From assembly GCA_003428585.1 (NCBI GenBank), contig QVQC01000076.1, positions 96,661 through 160,660 on the forward strand: 64,000 nucleotides of DNA. Direction: 5' to 3'. Of this stretch, positions 17,453 to 26,547 are shown in pieces. How positions within the stretch are numbered: position 1 is the stretch's first letter; every line of letters starts with the position of its first letter. The position numbers were made by a program, and so were the translations under genes. The notes below the pieces were generated by a model. It did not search any database. It saw nothing but the letters and a program-made list of their open reading frames with translations, and was not told the DNA's origin. The DNA is from Nioella halotolerans (GTDB lineage: Bacteria; Pseudomonadota; Alphaproteobacteria; Rhodobacterales; Rhodobacteraceae).

Positions 17453-18121
17453 CTAACCCCTGCCGCCGAACCGCCGAAACAGCCGCCGGTTGAGCGCCAC
17501 GAACTCGTCGAGCAACGCCGCGAAGGATCCGAGCGCCCGACCCCGCATGTAAAGCGCGCCCATGGCGCCGCCGAAGCCGGCCCCGATCACGTCGACGATA
17601 AGATCGCCCATTGTGTCCATCAACCCCGATTTCTGCATGTTCATGCCGAAGACCTGGTCCATCGCGAACTCGAAGATTTCCCACAGAACGCCGATCATCA
17701 CCCCGAAGGACATCGCCAGCACCCCGATGGCCCATGGCGGCGCGGCATAGCGGTCGCCCTCGAACAGGATGAAGACCAGCAGGAAACCGGCGATCCCGAA
17801 ACCGATGGCCGACAGCCCGTGCAGCGCGATATCCCACCACCACAATCGTTCGTAGAAATCGAACGCCTCGCCCATGAAGATCGAGGCAAAGACGAAGAGC
17901 ACCGCGACCGCGACGATACTGCGCGGCAGCCGGATATCCAGACGCGACGCAAGGAACAGCGGCAACATCGACAGACCAAGCGTGCCCGCCGCCACGTAGG
18001 CCGCCAGCCAACGGCCCGTGATCAGCGCCGCCAGAAGCTCCACCGCCAGCCCGCCCCAGATCAGAAGGGTCAGGCGGCTCTGGTCCTTCAGCGCGGCGAG
18101 GATGTGACGGGGTGAGGTCAT
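17453..18121 (-). CDS. YjdF-like polytopic inner-membrane protein
   Basis: 222 residues from the ATG at 18121 (MTSPRHILAALK). Six hydrophobic segments are visible, including LTLLIWGGLAVELLAALI, SIVAVAVLFVFASIFMGEAF and FGIAGFLLVFILF. Conserved polar residues lie at FDFYERLWWWDIALHGLSAI, where the His and Asp are embedded in a membrane context, and at GVLWEIFEFAMDQVFG. This matches the E. coli YjdF family of uncharacterised membrane proteins. It is divergent from the endonuclease/phosphatase gene at 18199. Confidence 0.72.
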   Translation of the reverse strand: MTSPRHILAALKDQSRLTLLIWGGLAVELLAALITGRWLAAYVAAGTLGLSMLPLFLASRLDIRLPRSIVAVAVLFVFASIFMGEAFDFYERLWWWDIALHGLSAIGFGIAGFLLVFILFEGDRYAAPPWAIGVLAMSFGVMIGVLWEIFEFAMDQVFGMNMQKSGLMDTMGDLIVDVIGAGFGGAMGALYMRGRALGSFAALLDEFVALNRRLFRRFGGRG

Positions 18122-18198
18122 GCACGAATGATAGGCAATCGGGGTCCGCGCGCAATGGCGGGGCTTGCGCGCGGGCCTGAGCGCGGCAAACTGGCACC

Positions 18199-18921
18199 AT
18201 GCCGTTCCCACCCCCCACGGCACCCGGCCATGTCCGGGTGGCCAGTTACAATATCCGCAAGTGCATCGGGCTCGATCGCCGCCGCGACCCGCATCGCATC
18301 GCGCGGGTTCTACACGCGCTCGGCGCCGGGATCGTGGCCCTGCAGGAATCCGACAAGCGCCTGCCGCCACGCGCCGCCGCCCTGCCACGCGAGGTTATCC
18401 TGTCCGAAACCGGCCTGATCCCGGCCCGCGTGGCGACAACCTCTGTCAGCCTCGGCTGGCACGGCAACGCGCTGCTGCTTGGCCCTGACTGGCGGATGGA
18501 GCATCTGCACCGCCTGCCCCTGCCGGGGCTGGAGCCGCGCGGCGCGCTGATCGGCGACCTTGTCGGCCCCGCGGGACCGCTGCGCGTCGTCGCCACCCAT
18601 CTCGGCCTGCGCCGGCGCGACCGGCAGCGGCAGATGACGCAGATCATGGCCAGCCTCAACCGCGCCCCCGCCCGGCCCACGGTCCTTCTGGGCGATCTCA
18701 ACGAATGGGCGCCGCATGCGGGCTTCGCGCCGCTCGACCCGTTCTTTACCCTGCACAATCCCGGTCGCAGCTTTCACGCCCGCCGGCCCGTCGCGGCGCT
18801 TGACCGGGTGGCGACGGGGCCGGGATTGTCTGTCACCGCGATGGGCGTCTGCCGGTCGGGCGAGGCCGGGCGCGGGTCGGATCACCTGCCTATCTGGGCC
18901 GACCTCGCGCCGGGCGGTTGA
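18199..18921 (+). CDS. Endonuclease/exonuclease/phosphatase family protein
   Basis: 240 residues. The fold's metal and catalytic motifs are all present: VASYNIRKCIG (Asn), VALQESDKRL (Glu), VVATHLGL (His), LLGDLNEWAP (Asp and Asn), and GSDHLPIWADL at the end (Asp-His). These are the active-site signatures of DNase I-like nucleases and phosphodiesterases. No signal peptide is evident. The last 32 bp overlap the 3' end of the convergent EamA transporter gene. Substrate unknown; a lipid or nucleotide phosphodiesterase is as likely as a nuclease. Confidence 0.9.
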   Translation: MPFPPPTAPGHVRVASYNIRKCIGLDRRRDPHRIARVLHALGAGIVALQESDKRLPPRAAALPREVILSETGLIPARVATTSVSLGWHGNALLLGPDWRMEHLHRLPLPGLEPRGALIGDLVGPAGPLRVVATHLGLRRRDRQRQMTQIMASLNRAPARPTVLLGDLNEWAPHAGFAPLDPFFTLHNPGRSFHARRPVAALDRVATGPGLSVTAMGVCRSGEAGRGSDHLPIWADLAPGG

Positions 18922-19786
18922 TCAGCAAAAGCCCGGCACAGACCAGCCCCAGCGACAGCCACACGCCAAGCCCGATCGCCTCGCCCAGCAGCGCCCAGCC
19001 CAGCACCACGCCAAGGATCGGGGTCAGGAAGCTGAACGAGGCCACCGAAGCGGCCGGGTAGATCGCCAGCAGCCGGAACCAGAACAGGAAGCCGAGCGAG
19101 GCGATGGCAACGATCTGGAAAGCCAGCAGGCCGAAATGATAGGGTTCAAGATCGCGGATAAGCGGCCCGGCCCACAGCGACAGCAGCAGCAATAGCGGCG
19201 CCGAAACTGCCAGTTGCCAGAGAAGCTGCATCTCCGGCGTCGCGCCGCGGATCGGCGTCACCCGCGCGGTCAGCGCGATCCCCGCCCAGCACAAGGCCGC
19301 CCCCAGCGCCAGCGCGTCGCCCAGAAGGCTCGCCTCGCCCGCCGCGCCCCGGTTGAGCACCGCAATCGCCACCCCGGCAAGCGCCAAGCCCTGCCCGGCC
19401 AGTTTCATCGGCGACAACCGCTCCCCCGGCAGCAGCAGATGCGCCGCGAAGCCCAGCCAGACCGGCATCGAGTAGAACAGGATCGAGGTGCGCGCGACCG
19501 TCGTCAGGTCGAGCGCGAAGAACAAACAGGTGAATTCCAGCGCGAAAAGCGCGCCAAGCGCGATACCGGCGGGCACCGTGCCGGGCACCACCGTCAACCG
19601 CACCCCGCGCAGCCGCATCCAGACCAGCAACACGCCAAGCGCCCCGACAGAGCGCAAACCGGCCATGAACACCGGCTGAAAGCCGTCATTGCCCAGCTTG
19701 ATCGCCACTTGGTTGATCCCCAGAAGCAGGGCGAAAACGCTCAGCGAGACCGCGCCAAAGAGGTCGATATGCGGCTTGCGCTCCAT
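18890..19786 (-). CDS. EamA (DMT) family transporter
   Basis: 298 residues from the ATG at 19786 (MERKPHIDLFG), which has an AAGGA Shine-Dalgarno sequence at 6-bp spacing; an ATG 6 bp upstream has none. Ten hydrophobic helices arranged as two EamA repeats can be followed: LLLGINQVAIKLG and GVLLVWMRL in the first half, ATPEMQLLWQLAVSAPLLLLLSLW and SFSFLTPILGVVLGWALLGE in the second. The SFLTPILGVVLGW segment is the family hallmark. These are proton-coupled exporters of metabolites or amino acids. The 3' end overlaps the convergent nuclease-family gene. Confidence 0.88.
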   Translation of the reverse strand: MERKPHIDLFGAVSLSVFALLLGINQVAIKLGNDGFQPVFMAGLRSVGALGVLLVWMRLRGVRLTVVPGTVPAGIALGALFALEFTCLFFALDLTTVARTSILFYSMPVWLGFAAHLLLPGERLSPMKLAGQGLALAGVAIAVLNRGAAGEASLLGDALALGAALCWAGIALTARVTPIRGATPEMQLLWQLAVSAPLLLLLSLWAGPLIRDLEPYHFGLLAFQIVAIASLGFLFWFRLLAIYPAASVASFSFLTPILGVVLGWALLGEAIGLGVWLSLGLVCAGLLLINRPARGRPR

Positions 19787-19965
19787 GTCCATTCCTTCAC
19801 ACGTGAACCATTCGCCAAACAGACCCGGCACAGGGGCAGTGTCAAGCGCCCCGCCGCCGGTGACATGGCGCCGCGGTTTTCCCGACGGGTTCACTGCGAA
19901 AGGGCTTTCCGACTCCGGCCCTGATCGGCTAGACCCCACCCCCAAGACGATCGAAGGGGGCGCCG

Positions 19966-20376
19966 ATGCCCGAGACCATCGAACAGCGCTGCGAGGCCAA
20001 GGGCCTGCGGATGACCGGCCAGCGGCGGGTGATCGCGCAGGTGCTCGACGGATCGACGGATCACCCTGACGTGGAGGAACTTCACGCGCGCGCCAGCGGT
20101 CGGGACCCCAACATTTCCATCGCCACGGTCTATCGCACCGTGAAGCTTTTCGAGGAGGCGGGGATCCTCGAAAAGCTGGAATTCGGCGACGGGCGGGCGC
20201 GCTACGAGGACGCCGAGCGCGACCACCACGACCACCTGATCGACATGCAAAGCGGCGAGGTGATCGAGTTCGTGGACCCCGAGATCGAGGCGCTGCAGGA
20301 GCGGATCGCCGCGAAACTGGGCTACCGCCTGATGGGGCACAAGCTGGAACTCTACGGCGTGCCGATCCGAAAATAG
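19966..20376 (+). CDS. fur: Fur-family metalloregulator (Fur/Mur type)
   Basis: 136 residues. The N-terminal winged helix reads KGLRMTGQRRVIAQVL and ISIATVYRTVKLFEEAGI. The metal-sensing part has the histidine cluster HHDHLID and the dimerisation helix IEALQERIAAKLGYRL followed by HKLELYGVP. The Cys-x2-Cys pairs that form the structural zinc site in enterobacterial Fur are absent; only one Cys is present, at residue 9. This is typical of alphaproteobacterial Fur, which often senses manganese (Mur). The gene is single, divergent from the EamA transporter. Confidence 0.93.
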   Translation: MPETIEQRCEAKGLRMTGQRRVIAQVLDGSTDHPDVEELHARASGRDPNISIATVYRTVKLFEEAGILEKLEFGDGRARYEDAERDHHDHLIDMQSGEVIEFVDPEIEALQERIAAKLGYRLMGHKLELYGVPIRK

Positions 20377-20436
20377 GGCTGGACCCGCCCCCGCAAAGAA
20401 GATCAAACCGGGGCGACACAAGCCAAGGCTCACCCC

Positions 20437-21330
20437 ATGTTCTCCGCTTCCGACAACTTGCGTGGCATCGTTCTGATGGTGCTGGCGATGGCCGGCTTCG
20501 CGCTTGGCGATGTCGGGATCAAGCTGCTTTCCGGCGCGGTGCCGCCGGGACAGATCATGGGCACGGTCGGTCTTGCCGGAACGCTCGTCTTCGGGCTTTG
20601 GGCGCGGGCACGGGGCCGGCCGCTGTTTCCGGCCGCGATCCGGCACCGGGCCGTGGCGCTGCGCTTCGTGGCCGAGATGGTGGCCGGGGTCGGCATGATC
20701 CTTGCGCTGACGCTGAACCCGCTGTCTCTGGTCACCGCGATCCTGCAGGCCGCGCCGCTGGTGGTGACGATGGGGGCGGCGAAAGTGTTCGGCGAGGCGG
20801 TGGGCCTCAGACGCTGGAGCGCGATCCTTGTCGGCATCCTTGGCGTCCTGATCATCCTGCGCCCCGGTTTCGCGGGCTTCTCGCTCGATGCGCTGTGGAT
20901 CATCGTCGCCATGCTCGGGCTTGCGGCGCGCGATCTGGCCACCCGGGCCGCGCCGGCCAGCCTCGACACCCTGCAACTGTCCACGGTCGGCTTCTTCGCG
21001 CTGGTGCCCGCCGGTCTGGCCCTGTCGCTTTTCGGGCCGTCCCCGGTCTGGCCCACGCCGGGGGACTGGGGAACTCTGGCCTTCACCCTGCTGGCCACGA
21101 TCGGCGGCTACTACGCCATTACCGCCGCGATGCGGGTGGGCGAGATCGGGGCGGTCACGCCGCTGCGGTATTCGCGGCTGATCTTCGGGATGATCCTCGG
21201 CATGGTGATCTTCGGGGAACGGCCCGATCTCCTGTCCTATGTCGGGGCGGCGCTGATCCTCGGGGCGGGGCTTTACGCCGCGTGGCGCGAGCAGCAAATC
21301 GCGCGCCGAGCGGCCCGCGCCGCGACCTGA
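20437..21330 (+). CDS. EamA (DMT) family transporter
   Basis: 297 residues with ten predicted membrane helices in two EamA repeats. Visible segments: GIVLMVLAMAGFALGDVGIKLL (helix 1), LRFVAEMVAGVGMILALTLNPLSLVTAILQAAPLVVTMGAAKVFGE (helices 3-5), WSAILVGILGVLIILRPG, and EIGAVTPLRYSRLIFGMILGMVIFGERP in the second half. It is distinct from the transporter at 18890 and not a recent duplicate. The start is 60 bp after fur, so co-transcription is possible. The transported compound cannot be told. Confidence 0.9.
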   Translation: MFSASDNLRGIVLMVLAMAGFALGDVGIKLLSGAVPPGQIMGTVGLAGTLVFGLWARARGRPLFPAAIRHRAVALRFVAEMVAGVGMILALTLNPLSLVTAILQAAPLVVTMGAAKVFGEAVGLRRWSAILVGILGVLIILRPGFAGFSLDALWIIVAMLGLAARDLATRAAPASLDTLQLSTVGFFALVPAGLALSLFGPSPVWPTPGDWGTLAFTLLATIGGYYAITAAMRVGEIGAVTPLRYSRLIFGMILGMVIFGERPDLLSYVGAALILGAGLYAAWREQQIARRAARAAT

Positions 21331-21347
21331 CGCCCCGGGGCGTGCCT

Positions 21348-21361
21348 TGTTGGCGCAAACA
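21348..21361. promoter_or_regulatory. LacI-type operator-like site 1 upstream of eno
   Basis: TGTTGGCGCAAACA has the form TGTT-N-GCGC-N-AACA, a dyad centred on C-G. It lies 127 bp before the enolase start and exactly 40 bp from a second copy. Confidence 0.5.
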
Positions 21362-21387
21362 CCCGCCACACCCCGTGAAACAAGGTT

Positions 21388-21401
21388 TGTTAGCGCTACC
21401 A
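21388..21401. promoter_or_regulatory. LacI-type operator-like site 2 upstream of eno
   Basis: TGTTAGCGCTACCA differs from the perfect dyad TGTTAGCGCTAACA at one base. It resembles sites of CceR-like LacI regulators of central carbon genes in alphaproteobacteria (from memory). It sits just upstream of the predicted eno promoter. Confidence 0.5.
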
Positions 21402-21408
21402 TGAATGG

Positions 21409-22749
<1,341 letters not shown>

Positions 22750-22752
22750 GCG

Positions 22753-23751
22753 ATGAAACGGGGTCTGCGCTGGGGGGCTTATGTCGTGGCGGCGCTGCTG
22801 TTCTTGGCAGTCGCGCTCTACCTTTCGACGATGGGCGATCATCCCGTTGCGGCGACCGTGACGGACGATGACAGCCTGCCGCGGATCGAGGTCGGCGGCG
22901 TCACGCTGCATGGTGAAAGCCATGGCGATCCCGCCGATCCCGCCATCGTCGTTCTGCATGGCGGCCCCGGGGGCGACTACCGCTCGCTCCGTCCGCTTTC
23001 GGCGCTGTCGGACCGGTTCCACGTCACCTTCTACGATCAGCGCGGCGCCGGCCTGTCGCAACGGGTGCCGGCCGGGGCGCTCACGCTTGACACCCATCTC
23101 GACGAACTGGCCACCCTGCTCGATCAGGTCAGCCCGGACGCGCCGGCGATCCTGATCGGCCATTCCTGGGGGGCGATGCTGGCAAGCGGCTTTCTCGGGC
23201 GTCACCCTGACCGGGTGGCGCAGGCGGTGCTGATCGAACCGGGTTTCCTGTCGGCACAGGCTGCCGTGGAGTGGAATGCCCACATGCGCGGAATCCTCCG
23301 CCAACCGCTGATGCGGTGGCGTGCGCTGCGCACCGGCTTCGCGGCATCACATGTGGAGGGGCCGGACGCCGACGCATCGGCCGACTACCTGATCGGGCGA
23401 ATGATGCAGTTCCTCGCCTCCCACCCTGACAGCGGCTATACTTGCAATGACGCGCCTTACGACAGCCCGACATGGCGCGCCGGGGCGACCGGCAGCCAGG
23501 CCTTCGCAGACAGCGCCACGCCGCACGACCTGGATTCGCTTGGCCAGAACGCGGATCGGTTCGGTGGCCCGGTTCTGATCCTGACCGGCGCCTGCAGCAC
23601 GTGGATCGGCGAGGAGGTGCAACGCCGGAACCTCGCCTATTTCAGCGACGCGCGGCTCGAGGTGATAGAACGCGCCGGGCACGACACGGTCGATGACGCG
23701 CCCGAGGCGACGCTGCACGCGATCCGCGGATTCCTCGCGGCAGGCCGGTAG
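22753..23751 (+). CDS. Alpha/beta hydrolase, proline iminopeptidase-like, membrane-anchored
   Basis: 332 residues. The N-terminus GLRWGAYVVAALLFLAVALYL is a single membrane helix, so the catalytic domain is likely periplasmic. Hydrolase signatures: oxyanion motif VVLHGGPGGDYRS, FYDQRGAGLSQR, nucleophile elbow GHSWGAML (Ser), and a late His in RAGHDTVDD. The HGGPGGD and DQRGAGLS pair is typical of proline iminopeptidases and related peptidase S33 enzymes. The start lies 3 bp after eno, so it is co-transcribed with it, though no metabolic link is obvious. Confidence 0.85.
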   Translation: MKRGLRWGAYVVAALLFLAVALYLSTMGDHPVAATVTDDDSLPRIEVGGVTLHGESHGDPADPAIVVLHGGPGGDYRSLRPLSALSDRFHVTFYDQRGAGLSQRVPAGALTLDTHLDELATLLDQVSPDAPAILIGHSWGAMLASGFLGRHPDRVAQAVLIEPGFLSAQAAVEWNAHMRGILRQPLMRWRALRTGFAASHVEGPDADASADYLIGRMMQFLASHPDSGYTCNDAPYDSPTWRAGATGSQAFADSATPHDLDSLGQNADRFGGPVLILTGACSTWIGEEVQRRNLAYFSDARLEVIERAGHDTVDDAPEATLHAIRGFLAAGR

Positions 23752-23842
23752 AAGGGGCGCGGGAACGTGCCATCTTGACGCAACGCCCCCTTTGACAGCC
23801 TGCGCCCGGCGCGCTTTCATCCGAGGCGGGAGGAGACGGGCC

Positions 23843-24235
23843 ATGCCCCTGCATATCCTGATCGGTCTGGTGGTCGTCGGCATCGTGGGCATCGCGGTGC
23901 TGACATGGGCGTTCGGCCTGTCCACCCCCTTGCGCTTCGCGGACGAGGCGCAGGCCCGCGCGGCCTGGCTGCGCCACTGGCCGGAGGATCGCGTGGCGGC
24001 GGTTCACATCGCGCCCGATGGTGCCGCCGCGCTGATCGAGACGGATCGCGGTGCCGGTGTCGTCTTCGCCATGGGCGCCGACAGCACGGGCCATCGGCTC
24101 GACGGCGCCGAGATCCGTGAAACGCCCACCGGCCTGCGCATCCACTTTCACGATTTCGCCACCCCGCGCCTTGATGTGACGCTGCCGCCGGGGGCCCGCG
24201 CCCGGTGGCGCGAAACCCTGTCGGAGGCTGTATGA
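23843..24235 (+). CDS. Small membrane-anchored protein of unknown function
   Basis: 130 residues from the ATG at 23843, preceded by GGGAGGAG. One N-terminal membrane helix (LHILIGLVVVGIVGIAVLTWAFGL) is followed by a soluble domain rich in beta strands, ending LDVTLPPGARARWRETLSEAV. I recognise no family. Its stop overlaps the start of the sterol desaturase family gene by 4 bp (ATGA), so the two are translationally coupled and may act together at the membrane. Confidence 0.72.
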   Translation: MPLHILIGLVVVGIVGIAVLTWAFGLSTPLRFADEAQARAAWLRHWPEDRVAAVHIAPDGAAALIETDRGAGVVFAMGADSTGHRLDGAEIRETPTGLRIHFHDFATPRLDVTLPPGARARWRETLSEAV

Positions 24236-25161
24236 CCGATCTTTTGACCTATCCCGATGTCGTCCAGTTCGCGGTGCCCGTCTTCATCGCCGCGATCCTG
24301 ATCGAGCTTTTGTGGATCATCTTCAAGGGCAAGGGCGGGCGCTATGAAACCCGCGACGCGGTAACCTCGCTGATCATGGGGGCGGGCAATGTCGCCAGCG
24401 GCATCGTGCTCGGCTTTCTTGCATGGGGTTTCTTCATGGTGCTGTGGCGGATCACGCCGCTCGACCTTGGCACCGCGTGGTGGGTGGTGGCGCTGTGCTT
24501 CGTGCTCGACGACCTGCGCTATTACTGGGTGCACCGCTTCGGCCACCGGATACGCTGGGTCTGGGCCAGCCACGTCAACCACCATTCCAGCCAGCACTAC
24601 AACCTGACCACCGCGTTGCGACAGACATGGACCGGCACCTTTACCTTCATGATGGTGGTGCGCGCACCGCTGATCCTGCTGGGCTTTCACCCGGCGATGG
24701 TGCTGTTCGTCGGCGGGCTGAACCTGATCTACCAGTTCTGGATCCATACCGAGGCGATCGGCAAGATGCCCCGCTGGTTCGAGGCGGTGATGAACACGCC
24801 AAGCCACCACCGGGTGCATCACGGGCGCAACGCCCGCTACCTCGATTGCAACTACGCCGGCGTGTTCATCGTCTGGGACAAGCTTTTCGGCACCTTCGTG
24901 CCCGAACAGGTGGAGGAGCGCCCCGATTACGGGCTTGTCCACAACCTTGGCACCTTCAACCCGATCCGCGTCGCCTTTCACGAATGGGTTGGGATGTTCC
25001 GCGACATGGCGCAGCCGGGGCTCAGGCTGCGCGACCGGCTGATGTATGCCATTGCGCCCCCGGGCTGGAGCCATGACGGAAGCCGCCAGACCTCGGACGG
25101 GATCAAGCGCAGCCACTTGCAACGCCACCCGGAGGATCGCGGCACGCCGGGCTTCGAGTAG
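24232..25161 (+). CDS. Sterol desaturase / fatty acid hydroxylase family membrane protein
   Basis: 309 residues from the ATG at 24232, overlapping the previous stop. The eight-histidine di-iron motif of the family is clear: HRFGHR (HxxxH), HVNHHSSQHYN (HxxHH), a single His in IHTEAIG, and HHRVHHGRN (HxxHH type). Four hydrophobic stretches flank these motifs. Such enzymes hydroxylate or desaturate lipids, for example sterols, ceramides or ornithine lipids, using O2. In marine alphaproteobacteria a lipid substrate is most likely. Nothing nearby fixes which one. Confidence 0.92.
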   Translation: MTDLLTYPDVVQFAVPVFIAAILIELLWIIFKGKGGRYETRDAVTSLIMGAGNVASGIVLGFLAWGFFMVLWRITPLDLGTAWWVVALCFVLDDLRYYWVHRFGHRIRWVWASHVNHHSSQHYNLTTALRQTWTGTFTFMMVVRAPLILLGFHPAMVLFVGGLNLIYQFWIHTEAIGKMPRWFEAVMNTPSHHRVHHGRNARYLDCNYAGVFIVWDKLFGTFVPEQVEERPDYGLVHNLGTFNPIRVAFHEWVGMFRDMAQPGLRLRDRLMYAIAPPGWSHDGSRQTSDGIKRSHLQRHPEDRGTPGFE

Positions 25162-25220
25162 CCCTTGCCTTGGCCCTGCATTTGCCTACCCTGCCCGAGA
25201 CGGCACGCGACAGGAGCGAC

Positions 25221-25640
25221 ATGACCGCCGACCAGATCATCGCCGAACTGGAGTTGGCCCCGCACCCCGAGGGCGGGCACTACCGCCAGACATGGGCGGC
25301 CGGAAACGACGGCCGGCCCACGGCGACCTGCATCTATTTCCTGCTGACGGCGGACGAGGTCAGCCATTGGCACCGCGTCGATGCCGCCGAGATCTGGCTC
25401 TACCATGCCGGCGCGCCGCTGGTCCTGTCGATCAGCGACACCGAGGCGGGACCGGCACAAGATCACCTGCTGACCCCGGATCTTGCGCAGGGCCGCCCGC
25501 AGGTTCTCGTGCCCGCGCATCACTGGCAGGCGGCGCGCAGCACCGGTGACTTCACGCTGGTCAGTTGCGCGGTCTCGCCGGGATTCCGGTTCGACGGGTT
25601 CGAGCTTGCCGCGCCCGGTTTCGACATCCCGAGGGGCTGA
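25221..25640 (+). CDS. DUF985 cupin-like protein
   Basis: 139 residues from the ATG at 25221, behind a CAGGAG Shine-Dalgarno sequence. The N-terminal LAPHPEGGHYRQTW, the core TCIYFLLTADEVSHWHRVDAAEIWLYHAGAP in part, and the closing VSCAVSPGFRFDGFELA strands are typical of the DUF985 RmlC-like cupins. The His pair in SHWHR and the Glu of AEIW would bind a metal in related cupins. It is a small cytoplasmic protein; substrate unknown. The preceding gene ends 59 bp upstream. Confidence 0.88.
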   Translation: MTADQIIAELELAPHPEGGHYRQTWAAGNDGRPTATCIYFLLTADEVSHWHRVDAAEIWLYHAGAPLVLSISDTEAGPAQDHLLTPDLAQGRPQVLVPAHHWQAARSTGDFTLVSCAVSPGFRFDGFELAAPGFDIPRG

Positions 25641-25859
25641 GATGGCGGGCGCCGGGATCGACCACAAGGCCGCCCTCGCCGCGCTGCCCGCTACCCGCAA
25701 GGCCTGACCAGCACTGGAGCAGAATGCCCTTCCGTTGCTTTGTGCCGGGCGGACAGCCAATGGCACGGTCCCGGCGCGCGGCCGGCGCTCCTATGTAATC
25801 TCTTATTGGTCAGGGACCGCTGACGGTGTCATATGAGCCCCTTAGGTCCGGACTTCCGG

Positions 25860-26306
25860 TTAACCAGCAAAGAGTGTCCCGACAAGATTGATGCCGTGGT
25901 CTCCGAGCCATGTCATCGCAACGCCGTCAAAGGCCAAATGATCCAACCCCACCAACATCGCGATGGCGAGAAACATCCGCACAGGGGCAACCACGAAATT
26001 AGCAGCAACCCTCGCGCCTATCACGACCACGAAAAAGCCAAGCAAGGCTGCGATATAGGCAAAATCCTCGGGAGCATGTGCGCTGTAGGCGAGCAACCCG
26101 CCGATCCCGCCAGCGATCAAGATGAAAGATTGGGCCGAACCGGATAGCTGTATGCCTCGACCCCCTCCTCCGCCTCCTCCGGTGCCACCCACGAAGCCGA
26201 ATCCTTTGCAGCGCGGGCACTGAATGCTCGCCTCGGCATTGCTATAGGCCGGGCCTCCATGCGAATTGATGTACCGATTTCCCAAGCATTGAGGGCAAGT
26301 CGCCAT
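25860..26306 (-). CDS. DnaJ-type zinc-ribbon membrane protein (orphan)
   Basis: 148 residues. The N-terminus carries two CxxCxG motifs, CPQCLGNRYI and CPRCKGFGFV, spaced 22 residues apart, which is one zinc site of the DnaJ cysteine-rich domain type. A poly-glycine linker (GGTGGGGGGGRG) follows. Then come three hydrophobic helices: SFILIAGGIGGLLAYSA, FAYIAALLGFFVVVIGARVAAN and VRMFLAIAMLVGLDHLAF. I know of no named family with this combination. Base composition is lower in GC than its neighbours, hinting at transfer. It stands alone, with over 200 bp of gene-free DNA on each side. Confidence 0.75.
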   Translation of the reverse strand: MATCPQCLGNRYINSHGGPAYSNAEASIQCPRCKGFGFVGGTGGGGGGGRGIQLSGSAQSFILIAGGIGGLLAYSAHAPEDFAYIAALLGFFVVVIGARVAANFVVAPVRMFLAIAMLVGLDHLAFDGVAMTWLGDHGINLVGTLFAG

Positions 26307-26547
26307 GTCCCTCTCCCGAATTCCAAGTCCGTCGGGAAACGGTGGCGCATCTCGCGGCGTCTGACGTGTCCCAAATTCTGCCCGTTTGTCGTGCTCAACG
26401 CTAGCGCAAGTTGCGGCGATTTTCCAGCCGGTTCACACGACCGACCAACAATGGGGCGGGTGCATCTGGATGGCCACCGTGCGGATGCCAGGAAACGCGT
26501 CGGGGCGGCCCGCGTGGAGCCGCCCCGTATAGATCCGTGTCGCCCTA

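Noticed and set aside
19796-19807. TTCAC-AC-GTGAA near the start of the EamA transporter
   Set aside because: A 5-bp dyad that overlaps the ribosome-binding site; too short to support an operator.
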